Shown here: in pieces, positions 36,490-44,403 of the stretch | How positions within the stretch are numbered: the first letter of the stretch is position 1 | How the letters are laid out: every line of letters begins with the position of its first letter | NCBI RefSeq assembly: GCF_018401815.1 | Contig: NZ_JAGYKG010000005.1 | Span: forward strand, 62,001-126,000 | Direction: 5' to 3' | DNA: 64,000 bases | Source of the DNA: Nonlabens sp. | GTDB taxonomy: Bacteria > Bacteroidota > Bacteroidia > Flavobacteriales > Flavobacteriaceae | Made by a program: the position numbers and the translations under genes | Notes under the pieces: generated by a model | Database searches by the model: none | What the model saw: only the letters and a program-made list of their open reading frames with translations | What the model was told of the DNA's origin: nothing

Positions 36490-37338
36490 TCAATTAACAA
36501 CAAAAAAGCGTTCAAAACTCTTATCTTCTAATAGCATCCATAAAAGAGGCGCAAAGCCTCTTTCTAGGCTTTTATTGACAAGGAGAGCAACTTCATGGTA
36601 GCTATAGGACAGGGGCAACTCTTGGGGTGTCATTTTCCACGCATATTTTTCTGGTAGAAAATAGGTGTTTTCAGTTTCCGCTTTCGCGAAAGCGGCATTC
36701 TTATAATAATATCCAGCTATACACGATTTATGTATGTATTTAAATTTATGATTCCATAAATGATGTGGTATAAAGACATGGGCTAAAAAACAGACTTGCT
36801 GTTTTATTTTTTCTACAGCGATGTCATGATTTTTCAATAACTCTACAGCTTCATTGGTGTGGAGTAATGGCAGTTGATGGTTTTTAAGATGTTTTAATTT
36901 TCGCACAAGATGGTCCTTACCGTTGGGGCCTTGATATTTGTTGAGCTCTTGTAGGATTGTTGATTTCTCTGTGCTGTTAATTGAAGGATTATAAATGTAA
37001 AACTTATAGACTAATTCTACATGTATAGTGGAGTTAGTTTGTTTTTCTTTAATAATAAAGTCTAACTCACCTTTGGTTATTTTCCCTTTAAACACCTGTA
37101 AATTTGACAGTAATAACTGATAATTGTTAGATTGCTCTACACAATATTTGAAAAAATACTCCGCTCTTTTACCCAATAAAGTACCTTCAGGAATCCAAGG
37201 CAGGTCTAAAGATTTTTGATGTACCAGATGGTCAAATTTAAAATTTGATAATCCAAATTGTTGCAGTCCTAATAATTTCCCAGACCATAAACTTGTGGTA
37301 CTGTAAAAAGCTTTAAAACGCGCAAAATCGCTTTCCAT
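36490..37338 (-). CDS. DUF1853 family protein
   Basis: A 282-residue protein resembling DUF1853 proteins, nuclease-like by fold in some predictions (GELDFIIKEKQTNSTIHVELVYKFYIY contains E and E-V-x-K type residues of PD-(D/E)XK-like folds). The K-G-E-L-D-F and H-V-E-L-V-Y-K pattern (residues 86-110) is suggestive, not proven. Last gene of the parA operon, 4 bases after WbqC. A palindrome copy is embedded and encodes AFAKA in KNAAFAKAETEN. Confidence 0.75.
   Translation of the reverse strand: MESDFARFKAFYSTTSLWSGKLLGLQQFGLSNFKFDHLVHQKSLDLPWIPEGTLLGKRAEYFFKYCVEQSNNYQLLLSNLQVFKGKITKGELDFIIKEKQTNSTIHVELVYKFYIYNPSINSTEKSTILQELNKYQGPNGKDHLVRKLKHLKNHQLPLLHTNEAVELLKNHDIAVEKIKQQVCFLAHVFIPHHLWNHKFKYIHKSCIAGYYYKNAAFAKAETENTYFLPEKYAWKMTPQELPLSYSYHEVALLVNKSLERGFAPLLWMLLEDKSFERFFVVN
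36679..36694. repeat. Palindromic repeat copy 8 (inside DUF1853 gene)
   Basis: Perfect CGCTTTCGCGAAAGCG, encoding AFAKA. Confidence 0.95.
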
Positions 37339-37342
37339 ATAG

Positions 37343-37957
37343 TTATAAGCGGGGGTGATGACTTTTTAGGTAGGCACCTGCCGCTGGACCTAAGTTAAAC
37401 AATAGATCGAGACCGCTTAGGGGTTGTGTAAAACCATGCTTTTCTTGAAATACTTGTAGGTATGGTGCTATTTTTATGACAGGTGGTTTTTTAGCATCAA
37501 TTAATCGCTCGGCTAATGGATCATGTTGAAAAGTGGATAGGATTTTTATTTCTTTAATTAATTGAAGGTGTTCCAATATGAAATGAAGTGTTTTCATATT
37601 CCATTGAATTAACAATAATGGAATGTCTAGAAAAAGATCCTCGAGTTCATCTTGATAATATTCAAAAAAAGGACTGCTGTAATAGGCACTTTTAATGCTT
37701 TTTAAATGAGTGGTGGCCCAATTTTGAGAATGATCTATTTCAACGGAATCATAGGGTACTGAACTTCCTTTTTTTTGGTGTATTACAGGGATATTAAGCG
37801 CAAGTTTTCCATTTGCTGCAGCGATATAAGTTCTGTTCCTATAGGTCTGTTTTACATAACTATCTTTAATATCTAACCCAAGGCTAGTTGCCGAATGCAT
37901 ATAAATTAGGGATATCACATCCACAAAATACGATGGATGAATAATAATTTTATTCAT
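37343..37957 (-). CDS. WbqC family protein
   Basis: A 204-residue protein of the WbqC family: N-terminal IIHPSYFVDVISLIYM, the RNRTYIAAANGKLALNIPV strand and the SSPFFEYYQDELEDLF segment with the family's F-x-x-Y. WbqC-like proteins are linked to O-antigen gene clusters, though their reaction is not well defined. It follows lepB by 5 bases and precedes DUF1853 by 4, so all are in one operon. Confidence 0.88.
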   Translation of the reverse strand: MNKIIIHPSYFVDVISLIYMHSATSLGLDIKDSYVKQTYRNRTYIAAANGKLALNIPVIHQKKGSSVPYDSVEIDHSQNWATTHLKSIKSAYYSSPFFEYYQDELEDLFLDIPLLLIQWNMKTLHFILEHLQLIKEIKILSTFQHDPLAERLIDAKKPPVIKIAPYLQVFQEKHGFTQPLSGLDLLFNLGPAAGAYLKSHHPRL

Positions 37958-37962
37958 AGCGG

Positions 37963-39624
37963 TTAACTTCTTGCTTTTATGATTCTTTTTACTACAAAAT
38001 AACCTGCTAGGAGAACAAGAAAATAAATTAAGTAGGAGGTAGGTTGTCCAGATCCATTTACGGTGGTAAACATTCTTTCAAATCTAAAACCATTGGGAAA
38101 TGATTTATTACTATCATAACTCATCCATACAAAAACGGGTTTTCCAACCACATGATTAAAAGGCACATAACCCCAGAACCTGCTGTCGAGACTGTTATCG
38201 CGGTTATCTCCCATAAGCCAATAATAATCTTGTTTAAAAGTATACGAAGTAAGTGGCACCCCATTTAAAAGGACTTGATTCCCTTTTAAAGTGATGTCGT
38301 GAAAAGTATTCATTTCACTCCCTTCATAAACCTCAATGATTCTTTCGAAGTAGGAGATGTTTTTATAATCAATGTCTACCGTCATTCCTTTGGCAGGAAT
38401 CAAAAAGGGATCCCTATCATCGGTATTGTTTGATGTTCTTCCGTCATATGGGAAAATATTAGGTTTCATGTACAAGGAGTTTTCATCTTTAAGGTCTCTT
38501 AAAGCCATACTCATAGGCCTCCCTATATCCATATTTTGTCGCTCCACATGTAAAACGTGTCCTGATGCTTTTATCTTTTCTATGGCTTCCTCGGTAGCTG
38601 CTTTTACAAAAAAGGCTGGTCTACCGGTTTTTAAATGAGAACCAAATTGAAACCCATCAGTGATATCATAAGTAAAGAAAAACTCTTGTCTAGTTAACCG
38701 GCTCCCATCGGGGAAAATCATTTCTTGGTCGGTCTGGGATATTGCATCGGTTTCTATAACATAGGAATGCTGGGGCTTTGCACGTTCAGGAAGCACTAAT
38801 TTTTCTCCATTGATAAAGATAGCTCCATTGATCATGGACATAGTGTCGCCTGCGATTGCTACACATCTCTTGACATAATTGGATTTCTTATCAATAGGCT
38901 TGTAGTGAAATTTACCATCATCATTAGGATATGAATTAATGGTATCTGTGGGATAATTAAAAACGACGATGTCATTGCGTTCTATTTTTTGAAATCCTGG
39001 AATTCTTGCGTAAGGCAATTGAGGTCGGGCTAAATAACTTTTTACTCCTGCAATGGGAATGGTATCATGCACCATAGGAGCCGCAATAGGCGTCATAGGA
39101 AGCCTTGCGCCGTAATGAAATTTACTTACAAACAAAAAATCTCCAGTAAGCAAGGTTTTTTCTAAAGAAGATGTGGGGATGATAAAGGGTTGCATCACAT
39201 AAGTATGAACAATAGTAGCAGCTATAACAGCAAACAGGATGGAGTTGGTCCATTCTCCTGCAGCTGTTCTAGGATTTAAATCTCTTTCTTTTATATGATG
39301 TAAGGATTGTGTGTAATTAATGTAATAGAGGTAAAAACCTAGACTTAGTACACCCAGAAGAGTATTTATCCTTTTATGGTACCCAAAGGACCTCAACGTA
39401 TCCACCCAGACAACGATAAACATAAGGAGGTTCACCACAGGTAGAAATAGTAGAAGGGTCCACCACCACGGTCTATTCATGATTTTCATCAAAATAACCG
39501 CATTAAAAACAGGAACAAATGCTTGCCATGCCTTATAACCGGAAGCTACATACATCTTCCATGTTCCTAACCCATGTACTAGCTGTATTACTAAAAATAC
39601 GATAAACCATTCTGTCCAATTCAT
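37963..39624 (-). CDS. lepB: Signal peptidase I, long multi-TM form
   Basis: A 553-residue S26 serine peptidase that cuts signal peptides. The N-terminus holds three or four hydrophobic helices (about 1-25, 30-50, 55-75, 90-108) before the usual membrane anchor at about 130-150. The catalytic serine is in IPTSSLEKTLLTGD and the lysine in NYVKRCVAIAGD; the end motif GDNRDNSLDSRFWGYVP is present, and a further helix lies at the C-terminus. A long insert (about 270-410) separates the two halves. This length and extra helices fit the Bacteroidota type. It lies in the parAB-dapB operon. Confidence 0.95.
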   Translation of the reverse strand: MNWTEWFIVFLVIQLVHGLGTWKMYVASGYKAWQAFVPVFNAVILMKIMNRPWWWTLLLFLPVVNLLMFIVVWVDTLRSFGYHKRINTLLGVLSLGFYLYYINYTQSLHHIKERDLNPRTAAGEWTNSILFAVIAATIVHTYVMQPFIIPTSSLEKTLLTGDFLFVSKFHYGARLPMTPIAAPMVHDTIPIAGVKSYLARPQLPYARIPGFQKIERNDIVVFNYPTDTINSYPNDDGKFHYKPIDKKSNYVKRCVAIAGDTMSMINGAIFINGEKLVLPERAKPQHSYVIETDAISQTDQEMIFPDGSRLTRQEFFFTYDITDGFQFGSHLKTGRPAFFVKAATEEAIEKIKASGHVLHVERQNMDIGRPMSMALRDLKDENSLYMKPNIFPYDGRTSNNTDDRDPFLIPAKGMTVDIDYKNISYFERIIEVYEGSEMNTFHDITLKGNQVLLNGVPLTSYTFKQDYYWLMGDNRDNSLDSRFWGYVPFNHVVGKPVFVWMSYDSNKSFPNGFRFERMFTTVNGSGQPTSYLIYFLVLLAGYFVVKRIIKARS

Positions 39625-39664
39625 AATTGATATGTTGTCGTGTGATAAAAGAGTTGAGGTTGTG

Positions 39665-40366
39665 CTACAATCCTAATACATCTTTCATCGTGTATATTCC
39701 TTTTTTATTAATAAGCCACTCTGCGGCAATGATACTTCCTATCGCAAAACCATCTCTAGTTTGTGCGGTATGAATAATTTCTATGCGGTCTATTTCATTT
39801 TGATAGCTAACCACATGAGTGCCTTTTACATCATTCTCTCTAACAGCTTCTATAGGCAATGAGTTCTCTTTAAGTCGATGACCTAAGTGCCAATTTTCTT
39901 TACCTGCGCTTTCTGAAAGTCCTTCAAATAAGGTAATGGCAGTGCCGCTAGGGGCATCTTTTTTTTCTGTGTGATGAATTTCCTTCATTTTCACGTCATA
40001 TTCCTTGAACGGGCTCATCATTTGAGCTAATTTCTTGTTGAGTTCAAAGAAAATATTCACTCCTAGACTAAAATTAGAAGCATAAACCATACTGGATTGA
40101 TGTTGAGAAACTAATTTGGTAATTTCAGGAATATGTTGATTCCATCCTGTGGTACCGCATACTATGGGTATTTGTGTTGGAATTAAATACGTTAAATTCC
40201 CCATGACACTTTCTGGGCTGGTAAACTCGATAATCACATCGGCTTTTGTAATGTCTTCCATGGAGTCGTTGCGACCCACACGAGTTACTACATGATGACC
40301 GCGTTCAAGAGCTATTCTCTCAATAGCCTTGCCCATTTTGCCATATCCTAATAATGCTATTTTCAT
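39665..40366 (-). CDS. dapB: 4-hydroxy-tetrahydrodipicolinate reductase
   Basis: This 233-residue enzyme reduces hydroxy-tetrahydrodipicolinate with NAD(P)H in the lysine/diaminopimelate pathway. Seen: N-terminal nucleotide-binding IALLGYGKMGKAIE, CGTTGW, the catalytic block EIHHTEKKDAPSGTAI with the active-site His-His and Lys, and C-terminal RDGFAIGSIIAAEWL. It is shorter than the E. coli protein (about 273), as usual in Bacteroidota. One base from DUF5683. Confidence 0.96.
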   Translation of the reverse strand: MKIALLGYGKMGKAIERIALERGHHVVTRVGRNDSMEDITKADVIIEFTSPESVMGNLTYLIPTQIPIVCGTTGWNQHIPEITKLVSQHQSSMVYASNFSLGVNIFFELNKKLAQMMSPFKEYDVKMKEIHHTEKKDAPSGTAITLFEGLSESAGKENWHLGHRLKENSLPIEAVRENDVKGTHVVSYQNEIDRIEIIHTAQTRDGFAIGSIIAAEWLINKKGIYTMKDVLGL

Positions 40367-40367
40367 A

Positions 40368-40952
40368 TTAAAAAGTGTAGCTTAAATTAAAGCCATAGGA
40401 GTTGCCAATGGCTAAGGTGTTATAATCCATATAAGGTAAGAAACTCAAATTGCGATCCACACTAAATTGGCTCAAATGCCCATCTACATTAGCATCTATT
40501 ATTTGTATAACATAAAGTGCGGCTGTTATTAGAATGCTTAACTCTTTATTGCGTTGAGAGGTGCGTTGGGCTCGTTCTAGTCCCTCGTTACTTATTATAG
40601 GTGTACCGTCTTCATTTGAAAACTCATCGTTGGTTCCTCCAGCAAGTCTAATTCTAAAGGCATCTCTTAGTCTGTTGTATTCCTTATCGTTTATAGTATA
40701 AGCATAAATAGGCAATCCCACAGCAGCTAGAGCAAGTGGTACTTTCCAATATTGGTTATTATAGGCTTGACCTAAACCAGGGATAACAGCGCTATAAAAG
40801 GCAGCTTTTGAAGGTCTATTAGCGTCATAATTATTACCAATAGTGTCTTGTGCAACGAGCAAGGTGTCAAAATTAGGGCTTGGGTCGGTCGGATTTTGTG
40901 AGATCCCTACTATTCCCGAGAAAAGTAATATGTAAAAAAAACGGTTACTCAT
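40368..40952 (-). CDS. DUF5683 family protein
   Basis: A 194-residue protein with a signal peptide (FYILLFSGIVGISQ, residues 5-18) and a DUF5683 body: KAAFYSAVIPGLGQAYNNQYWKVPLALAAVG with a hydrophobic helix around 70-85 and a second near 150-165. It is commonly encoded next to parB/dapB in Bacteroidota; function unknown. Its start overlaps the parB stop by 8 bases. Confidence 0.85.
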   Translation of the reverse strand: MSNRFFYILLFSGIVGISQNPTDPSPNFDTLLVAQDTIGNNYDANRPSKAAFYSAVIPGLGQAYNNQYWKVPLALAAVGLPIYAYTINDKEYNRLRDAFRIRLAGGTNDEFSNEDGTPIISNEGLERAQRTSQRNKELSILITAALYVIQIIDANVDGHLSQFSVDRNLSFLPYMDYNTLAIGNSYGFNLSYTF

Positions 40953-41841
40953 TGATCAACGTTACAATGCGTTCAAAATCAGCTTTAGAAGCGTAAGAAA
41001 TAGTTATTTTCCCTTTCCCAGAATCGGACATAGTAGTGGTAACTTTAGTGTCTAATAAATCGCTTAAATCCTTTGTTTTCTTAGAGATATGCTCTGGTAA
41101 GGAATTGGTTTTAGTTGGCTTTCGCGAAAGCGTACCATTTTTTAATTCCTTGACCATTTTTTCTGTATCTCTTACAGAAAGGCCATTACTAAGTATTTTT
41201 TGATAACTATCTAATTGCTGTTCTAGACTTTCTATAGTGATCAAGGCGCGCCCATGTCCCATAGAAATAAATCCATCTCTTATACCCGTTTGTATAATTG
41301 GATCTAACTTTAATAGACGTAAGTAATTGGCAATAGCACTACGAGATTTTCCAATGCGATCGCTCATTTGTTCTTGGGTGAGATCGATCTCCTCAATAAG
41401 TCTTTGGTAGGAAAGAGCAATTTCAATTGGATCCAAATCTTGACGCTGTATGTTTTCCACCAGTGCCATTTCAAGAGATTCTTGATCATTTGCAATACGT
41501 ACATAAGCAGGAATAGTTTCCATACCTAAAAGCCTAGCAGCGCGGCACCTGCGTTCTCCAGATACCAGTTCATACGTACCAAAGCCTTTTTTGCGTACCG
41601 TAATAGGTTGTATGACTCCAAGCTCTTTAATAGAAGAAGACAATTCTCTTAATTGCTCTTCATTAAAACTAGTCCTAGGTTGAAAAGGGTTGATGTCGAT
41701 GTCCTTTAAAGGGAGGTCAATAACATTACCTACAATTTGATCTGCATTTTTATCTGCGGCAGAATTGATATCGTTACTTGGGTCTTTTAATAGAGCCGAT
41801 AAACCTCTTCCGAGTGCCTGTTTTTTAAGTGCTTTGGCCAT
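40945..41841 (-). CDS. parB: Chromosome partition protein ParB
   Basis: This 298-residue protein has the ParB/Spo0J N-terminal CTPase domain (ELVSGERRCRAARLLGMETIPAYVR) and central helix-turn-helix (LTQEQMSDRIGKSRSAIANYLRLLKL), then a C-terminal dimer domain. It binds parS and loads partition complexes; no parS site was found in this window. A palindrome copy sits in its linker and is read LSRK, a third frame. It follows parA by 5 bases. Confidence 0.97.
   Translation of the reverse strand: MAKALKKQALGRGLSALLKDPSNDINSAADKNADQIVGNVIDLPLKDIDINPFQPRTSFNEEQLRELSSSIKELGVIQPITVRKKGFGTYELVSGERRCRAARLLGMETIPAYVRIANDQESLEMALVENIQRQDLDPIEIALSYQRLIEEIDLTQEQMSDRIGKSRSAIANYLRLLKLDPIIQTGIRDGFISMGHGRALITIESLEQQLDSYQKILSNGLSVRDTEKMVKELKNGTLSRKPTKTNSLPEHISKKTKDLSDLLDTKVTTTMSDSGKGKITISYASKADFERIVTLINE
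41118..41131. repeat. Palindromic repeat copy 9 (inside parB, 14-bp core)
   Basis: GCTTTCGCGAAAGC plus a one-sided G; encodes LSRK in TLSRKPTK. Confidence 0.9.
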
Positions 41842-41846
41842 AGTGC

Positions 41847-42611
41847 TTAAGCGTTTTTCTGTATGAGTTCATTGGCAAGGCTCAAATAATTTTCTGATCC
41901 TTTGCTAGACGCATCGTAATTAATAATACTTTCTCCATAAGAGGGAGCTTCACTTAAACGCACATTGCGCTGAATGATTGTTTTAAAAGTAAGGCCTTCA
42001 AAATGTTGATTTACTTCTTCCACCACCTGATTAGAAAGTCGCAGCCTGCTGTCATACATGGTAAGCAATAAACCTTCTATATCAAGTTGGGCATTATGTA
42101 TTTTTTGTACACTCTTTACCGTGTTCAGTAATTTACCTAAGCCTTCTAAAGCAAAGTATTCACATTGAATAGGGATCAATACCGAATTGCTAGCAGTGAG
42201 TGCATTTAAGGTAAGTAAACCCAAAGACGGCGCACAATCAATAATAATGTAATCGTAACGATCTTTTATACTTTGTAGCGCTTTTTTCATCATATACTCG
42301 CGATCTTCTTGATCTACAAGTTCTATTTCTATGGCGACAAGGTCAATATGGGCTGGTATAATATCAACATTAGGAGACGCGGTTGTAATGATTAAATCTT
42401 CAGCTTTTGCAGAGTTTTCTATGAGCTGATAGGTTCCTTGTTCTATAGTATCTGAGTCAATCCCTAACCCTGAAGTCGCGTTGGCTTGAGGATCAGCATC
42501 TATAAGTAAAACTTTCTTTTCTAAAACACCTAAACAAGCTGCAAGATTTACAGCAGTAGTTGTTTTTCCTACACCACCTTTTTGATTTGCTATGGCAATT
42601 ATTTTACCCAT
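41847..42611 (-). CDS. parA: Chromosome partition ATPase ParA
   Basis: This 254-residue Walker-type ATPase has the deviant Walker A KGGVGKTTTAVNLAA (residues 11-25), switch I ADPQANATSGLG, and Walker B IIIDCAPSLGLLTLNAL. Together with ParB it segregates replicated origins. As first gene of the operon running to DUF1853, it may share a promoter with dapB and lepB, tying partition to cell-wall precursor supply. Confidence 0.97.
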   Translation of the reverse strand: MGKIIAIANQKGGVGKTTTAVNLAACLGVLEKKVLLIDADPQANATSGLGIDSDTIEQGTYQLIENSAKAEDLIITTASPNVDIIPAHIDLVAIEIELVDQEDREYMMKKALQSIKDRYDYIIIDCAPSLGLLTLNALTASNSVLIPIQCEYFALEGLGKLLNTVKSVQKIHNAQLDIEGLLLTMYDSRLRLSNQVVEEVNQHFEGLTFKTIIQRNVRLSEAPSYGESIINYDASSKGSENYLSLANELIQKNA

Positions 42612-42803
42612 GGAATATTTATAAATTTAAAATGCTAAAGTAAATATTTTAGGTCGGTTTTTAAGAACTATTCTATAATTAGGTTGACAAGATTTTATTA
42701 ATAAGTAGGTAAAGGTACTTATTTGATTGATTAAAAGCTTTGGACTAAAAAAAATGATTGTATAGCGACAGGTCTATGGATCGATCTAGTTACAACTATG
42801 CAT

Positions 42804-42811
42804 TAAATTTG
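42804..42811 (+). promoter_or_regulatory. -7 box for the glycosyltransferase gene (leaderless)
   Basis: TAAATTTG ends 4 bases before the ATG at 42816. Confidence 0.65.
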
Positions 42812-42815
42812 CCTT

Positions 42816-44042
42816 ATGAAAAAATTACTCGTCATAGGAAAGAACTGGCCTGAGCCTAACACAACAGCAGCAGGATATAGAATGTTACAGTTGCTCCGTA
42901 TTTTTCAAGAAGACACTTATCAAATTCATTTTTCAAGTGCCGCGACAAAATCTGAATATTCTGAAGATTTAAATTCCTTACAGATCATCGAAAAGGCTAT
43001 TATTCTTAACGATTCTAGTTTTGACGATTACCTCAAAGAATTGCAACCAACTATCATTCTGTACGATCGTTTTATGACTGAAGAACAATATGGATGGCGC
43101 TGTAGAGAGCAGGTACCTCAAGCGATTCATATACTGGATACTGAGGATCTGCATTTTTTAAGAAAGGCAAGGGAAGAGGCGTTTAATAAAAAGGAGCCGG
43201 TCCATGTATTTAATGAAACCGCTATGAGAGAAATTGCAGCTATATACAGGTGCGATTTGAGTATTATTATTTCCACAGTAGAGATGGAGCTGTTGAAGAG
43301 GACTTTTCAACTACCTGATCACAAGTTGATTTATGTGCCTTTTTTATTCCAGGCTTTACCTAATCAAAAGAGCCATAAGAGGCTCCCCAGTTTCCAAGAA
43401 CGAAGACATTTTATAATGATAGGGAATTCCTTACACCATCCTAATTATGATGCAATTTTATACATGAAGAAGGACATATGGCCTAGCATTAGAAAACAAT
43501 TGCCAGGGGTAGAGGTTCATATTTACGGAGCGTATCAAAATGAGAAGATTACCCAACTTCACAATAAGGAACAAGGATTTATTATAAGCGGATTTGCTAC
43601 AAGTGCGATTAATACTTTAAAACAATATAGAATATTGATGGCGCCATTAAGGTTTGGCGCTGGCTTAAAAGGTAAAATAGTTGATGCTATGCAATCCGGC
43701 ACACCAGTCGCAATGTCTTCTATTGCCTCTGAAGGTATGTTTGATGGAGAAAAGGTATTTGGTTTTGAGGAAAACGATACGATTGCTTTTATAAGTAAAT
43801 GTGTGGAGTTGTATACCTCTAAATCTGAATGGATTAAGATCAGCATAACTAATGAACAAATATTGAAAAATAATTATGGTTATACCGCTTTCGCGAAAGC
43901 GTTTTTAAATAGAATACGCTCATTAAAGGAATCACATCTAGCTGGTGAATGTAAAGATGTTTTTTTCATTAAAATGCTTAATTACCACTCCAATAAAGAA
44001 TATAAATATTTAAGTAAATGGATTGAGGAAAAGAAGCTATAA
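42816..44042 (+). CDS. Group 1 (GT4-like) glycosyltransferase
   Basis: A 408-residue GT-B glycosyltransferase. The N-terminal half lacks an early GxGG loop but shows the Rossmann start LLVIGKNWPEPNTTAAGYRMLQLL, and the C-terminal half has the GT4 donor-site block APLRFGAGLKGKIVDAMQSGTPVAMSSIASEGM (residues 275-310). It is cytoplasmic or membrane-associated, and transfers a nucleotide-activated sugar; acceptor unknown. A palindrome copy encodes AFAKA near the C-terminus. No sugar gene cluster is adjacent. Confidence 0.88.
   Translation: MKKLLVIGKNWPEPNTTAAGYRMLQLLRIFQEDTYQIHFSSAATKSEYSEDLNSLQIIEKAIILNDSSFDDYLKELQPTIILYDRFMTEEQYGWRCREQVPQAIHILDTEDLHFLRKAREEAFNKKEPVHVFNETAMREIAAIYRCDLSIIISTVEMELLKRTFQLPDHKLIYVPFLFQALPNQKSHKRLPSFQERRHFIMIGNSLHHPNYDAILYMKKDIWPSIRKQLPGVEVHIYGAYQNEKITQLHNKEQGFIISGFATSAINTLKQYRILMAPLRFGAGLKGKIVDAMQSGTPVAMSSIASEGMFDGEKVFGFEENDTIAFISKCVELYTSKSEWIKISITNEQILKNNYGYTAFAKAFLNRIRSLKESHLAGECKDVFFIKMLNYHSNKEYKYLSKWIEEKKL
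43886..43901. repeat. Palindromic repeat copy 10 (inside glycosyltransferase gene)
   Basis: Perfect CGCTTTCGCGAAAGCG, encoding AFAKA in TAFAKAFLNR. Confidence 0.95.
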
Positions 44043-44390
44043 AGTCATGGAATTTTCCAATTGTTTTGCTTTTTTTGAAAAGGCAGATACTTGTGTATTT
44101 CATCGATAATATATAAGTTATAACGTATTTATGACAACTTACTGCTTAATTATTAACATTTGATATGTTTTTTTAAAGCTTTTTTATAATGTTTACCGGT
44201 TTAATCCGTAAACAATTGTTTAATAAATCGACGTCGGAATCACTTAGTAGGACGATACTTTAACTATATTATGTATTAAATGATTGAATATCAATATATT
44301 AAATAATTTAAATAACCTTGTTATTAGGTAACGCATAGTATTTTACTTGTCTTTCCCTACTTCTTCTTCTATTCTTGTGGTACTCATTTT
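44043..44390. other. Intergenic region before the T9SS cargo gene
   Basis: About 350 bases, AT-rich, with no gene. The frame starting at 44347 is the 5' extension of the downstream gene and lies upstream of its promoter. Confidence 0.45.
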
Positions 44391-44398
44391 TAACTTTG
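44391..44398 (+). promoter_or_regulatory. -7 box for the 1,551-residue T9SS cargo gene (leaderless)
   Basis: TAACTTTG ends 5 bases before the ATG at 44404 and excludes the ATG at 44347. Confidence 0.65.
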
Positions 44399-44403
44399 AA
44401 ATA

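Noticed and set aside
44347..44403. Upstream ATG as start of the T9SS cargo gene
   Set aside because: A promoter box lies between it and the ATG at 44404, which begins a proper signal peptide.
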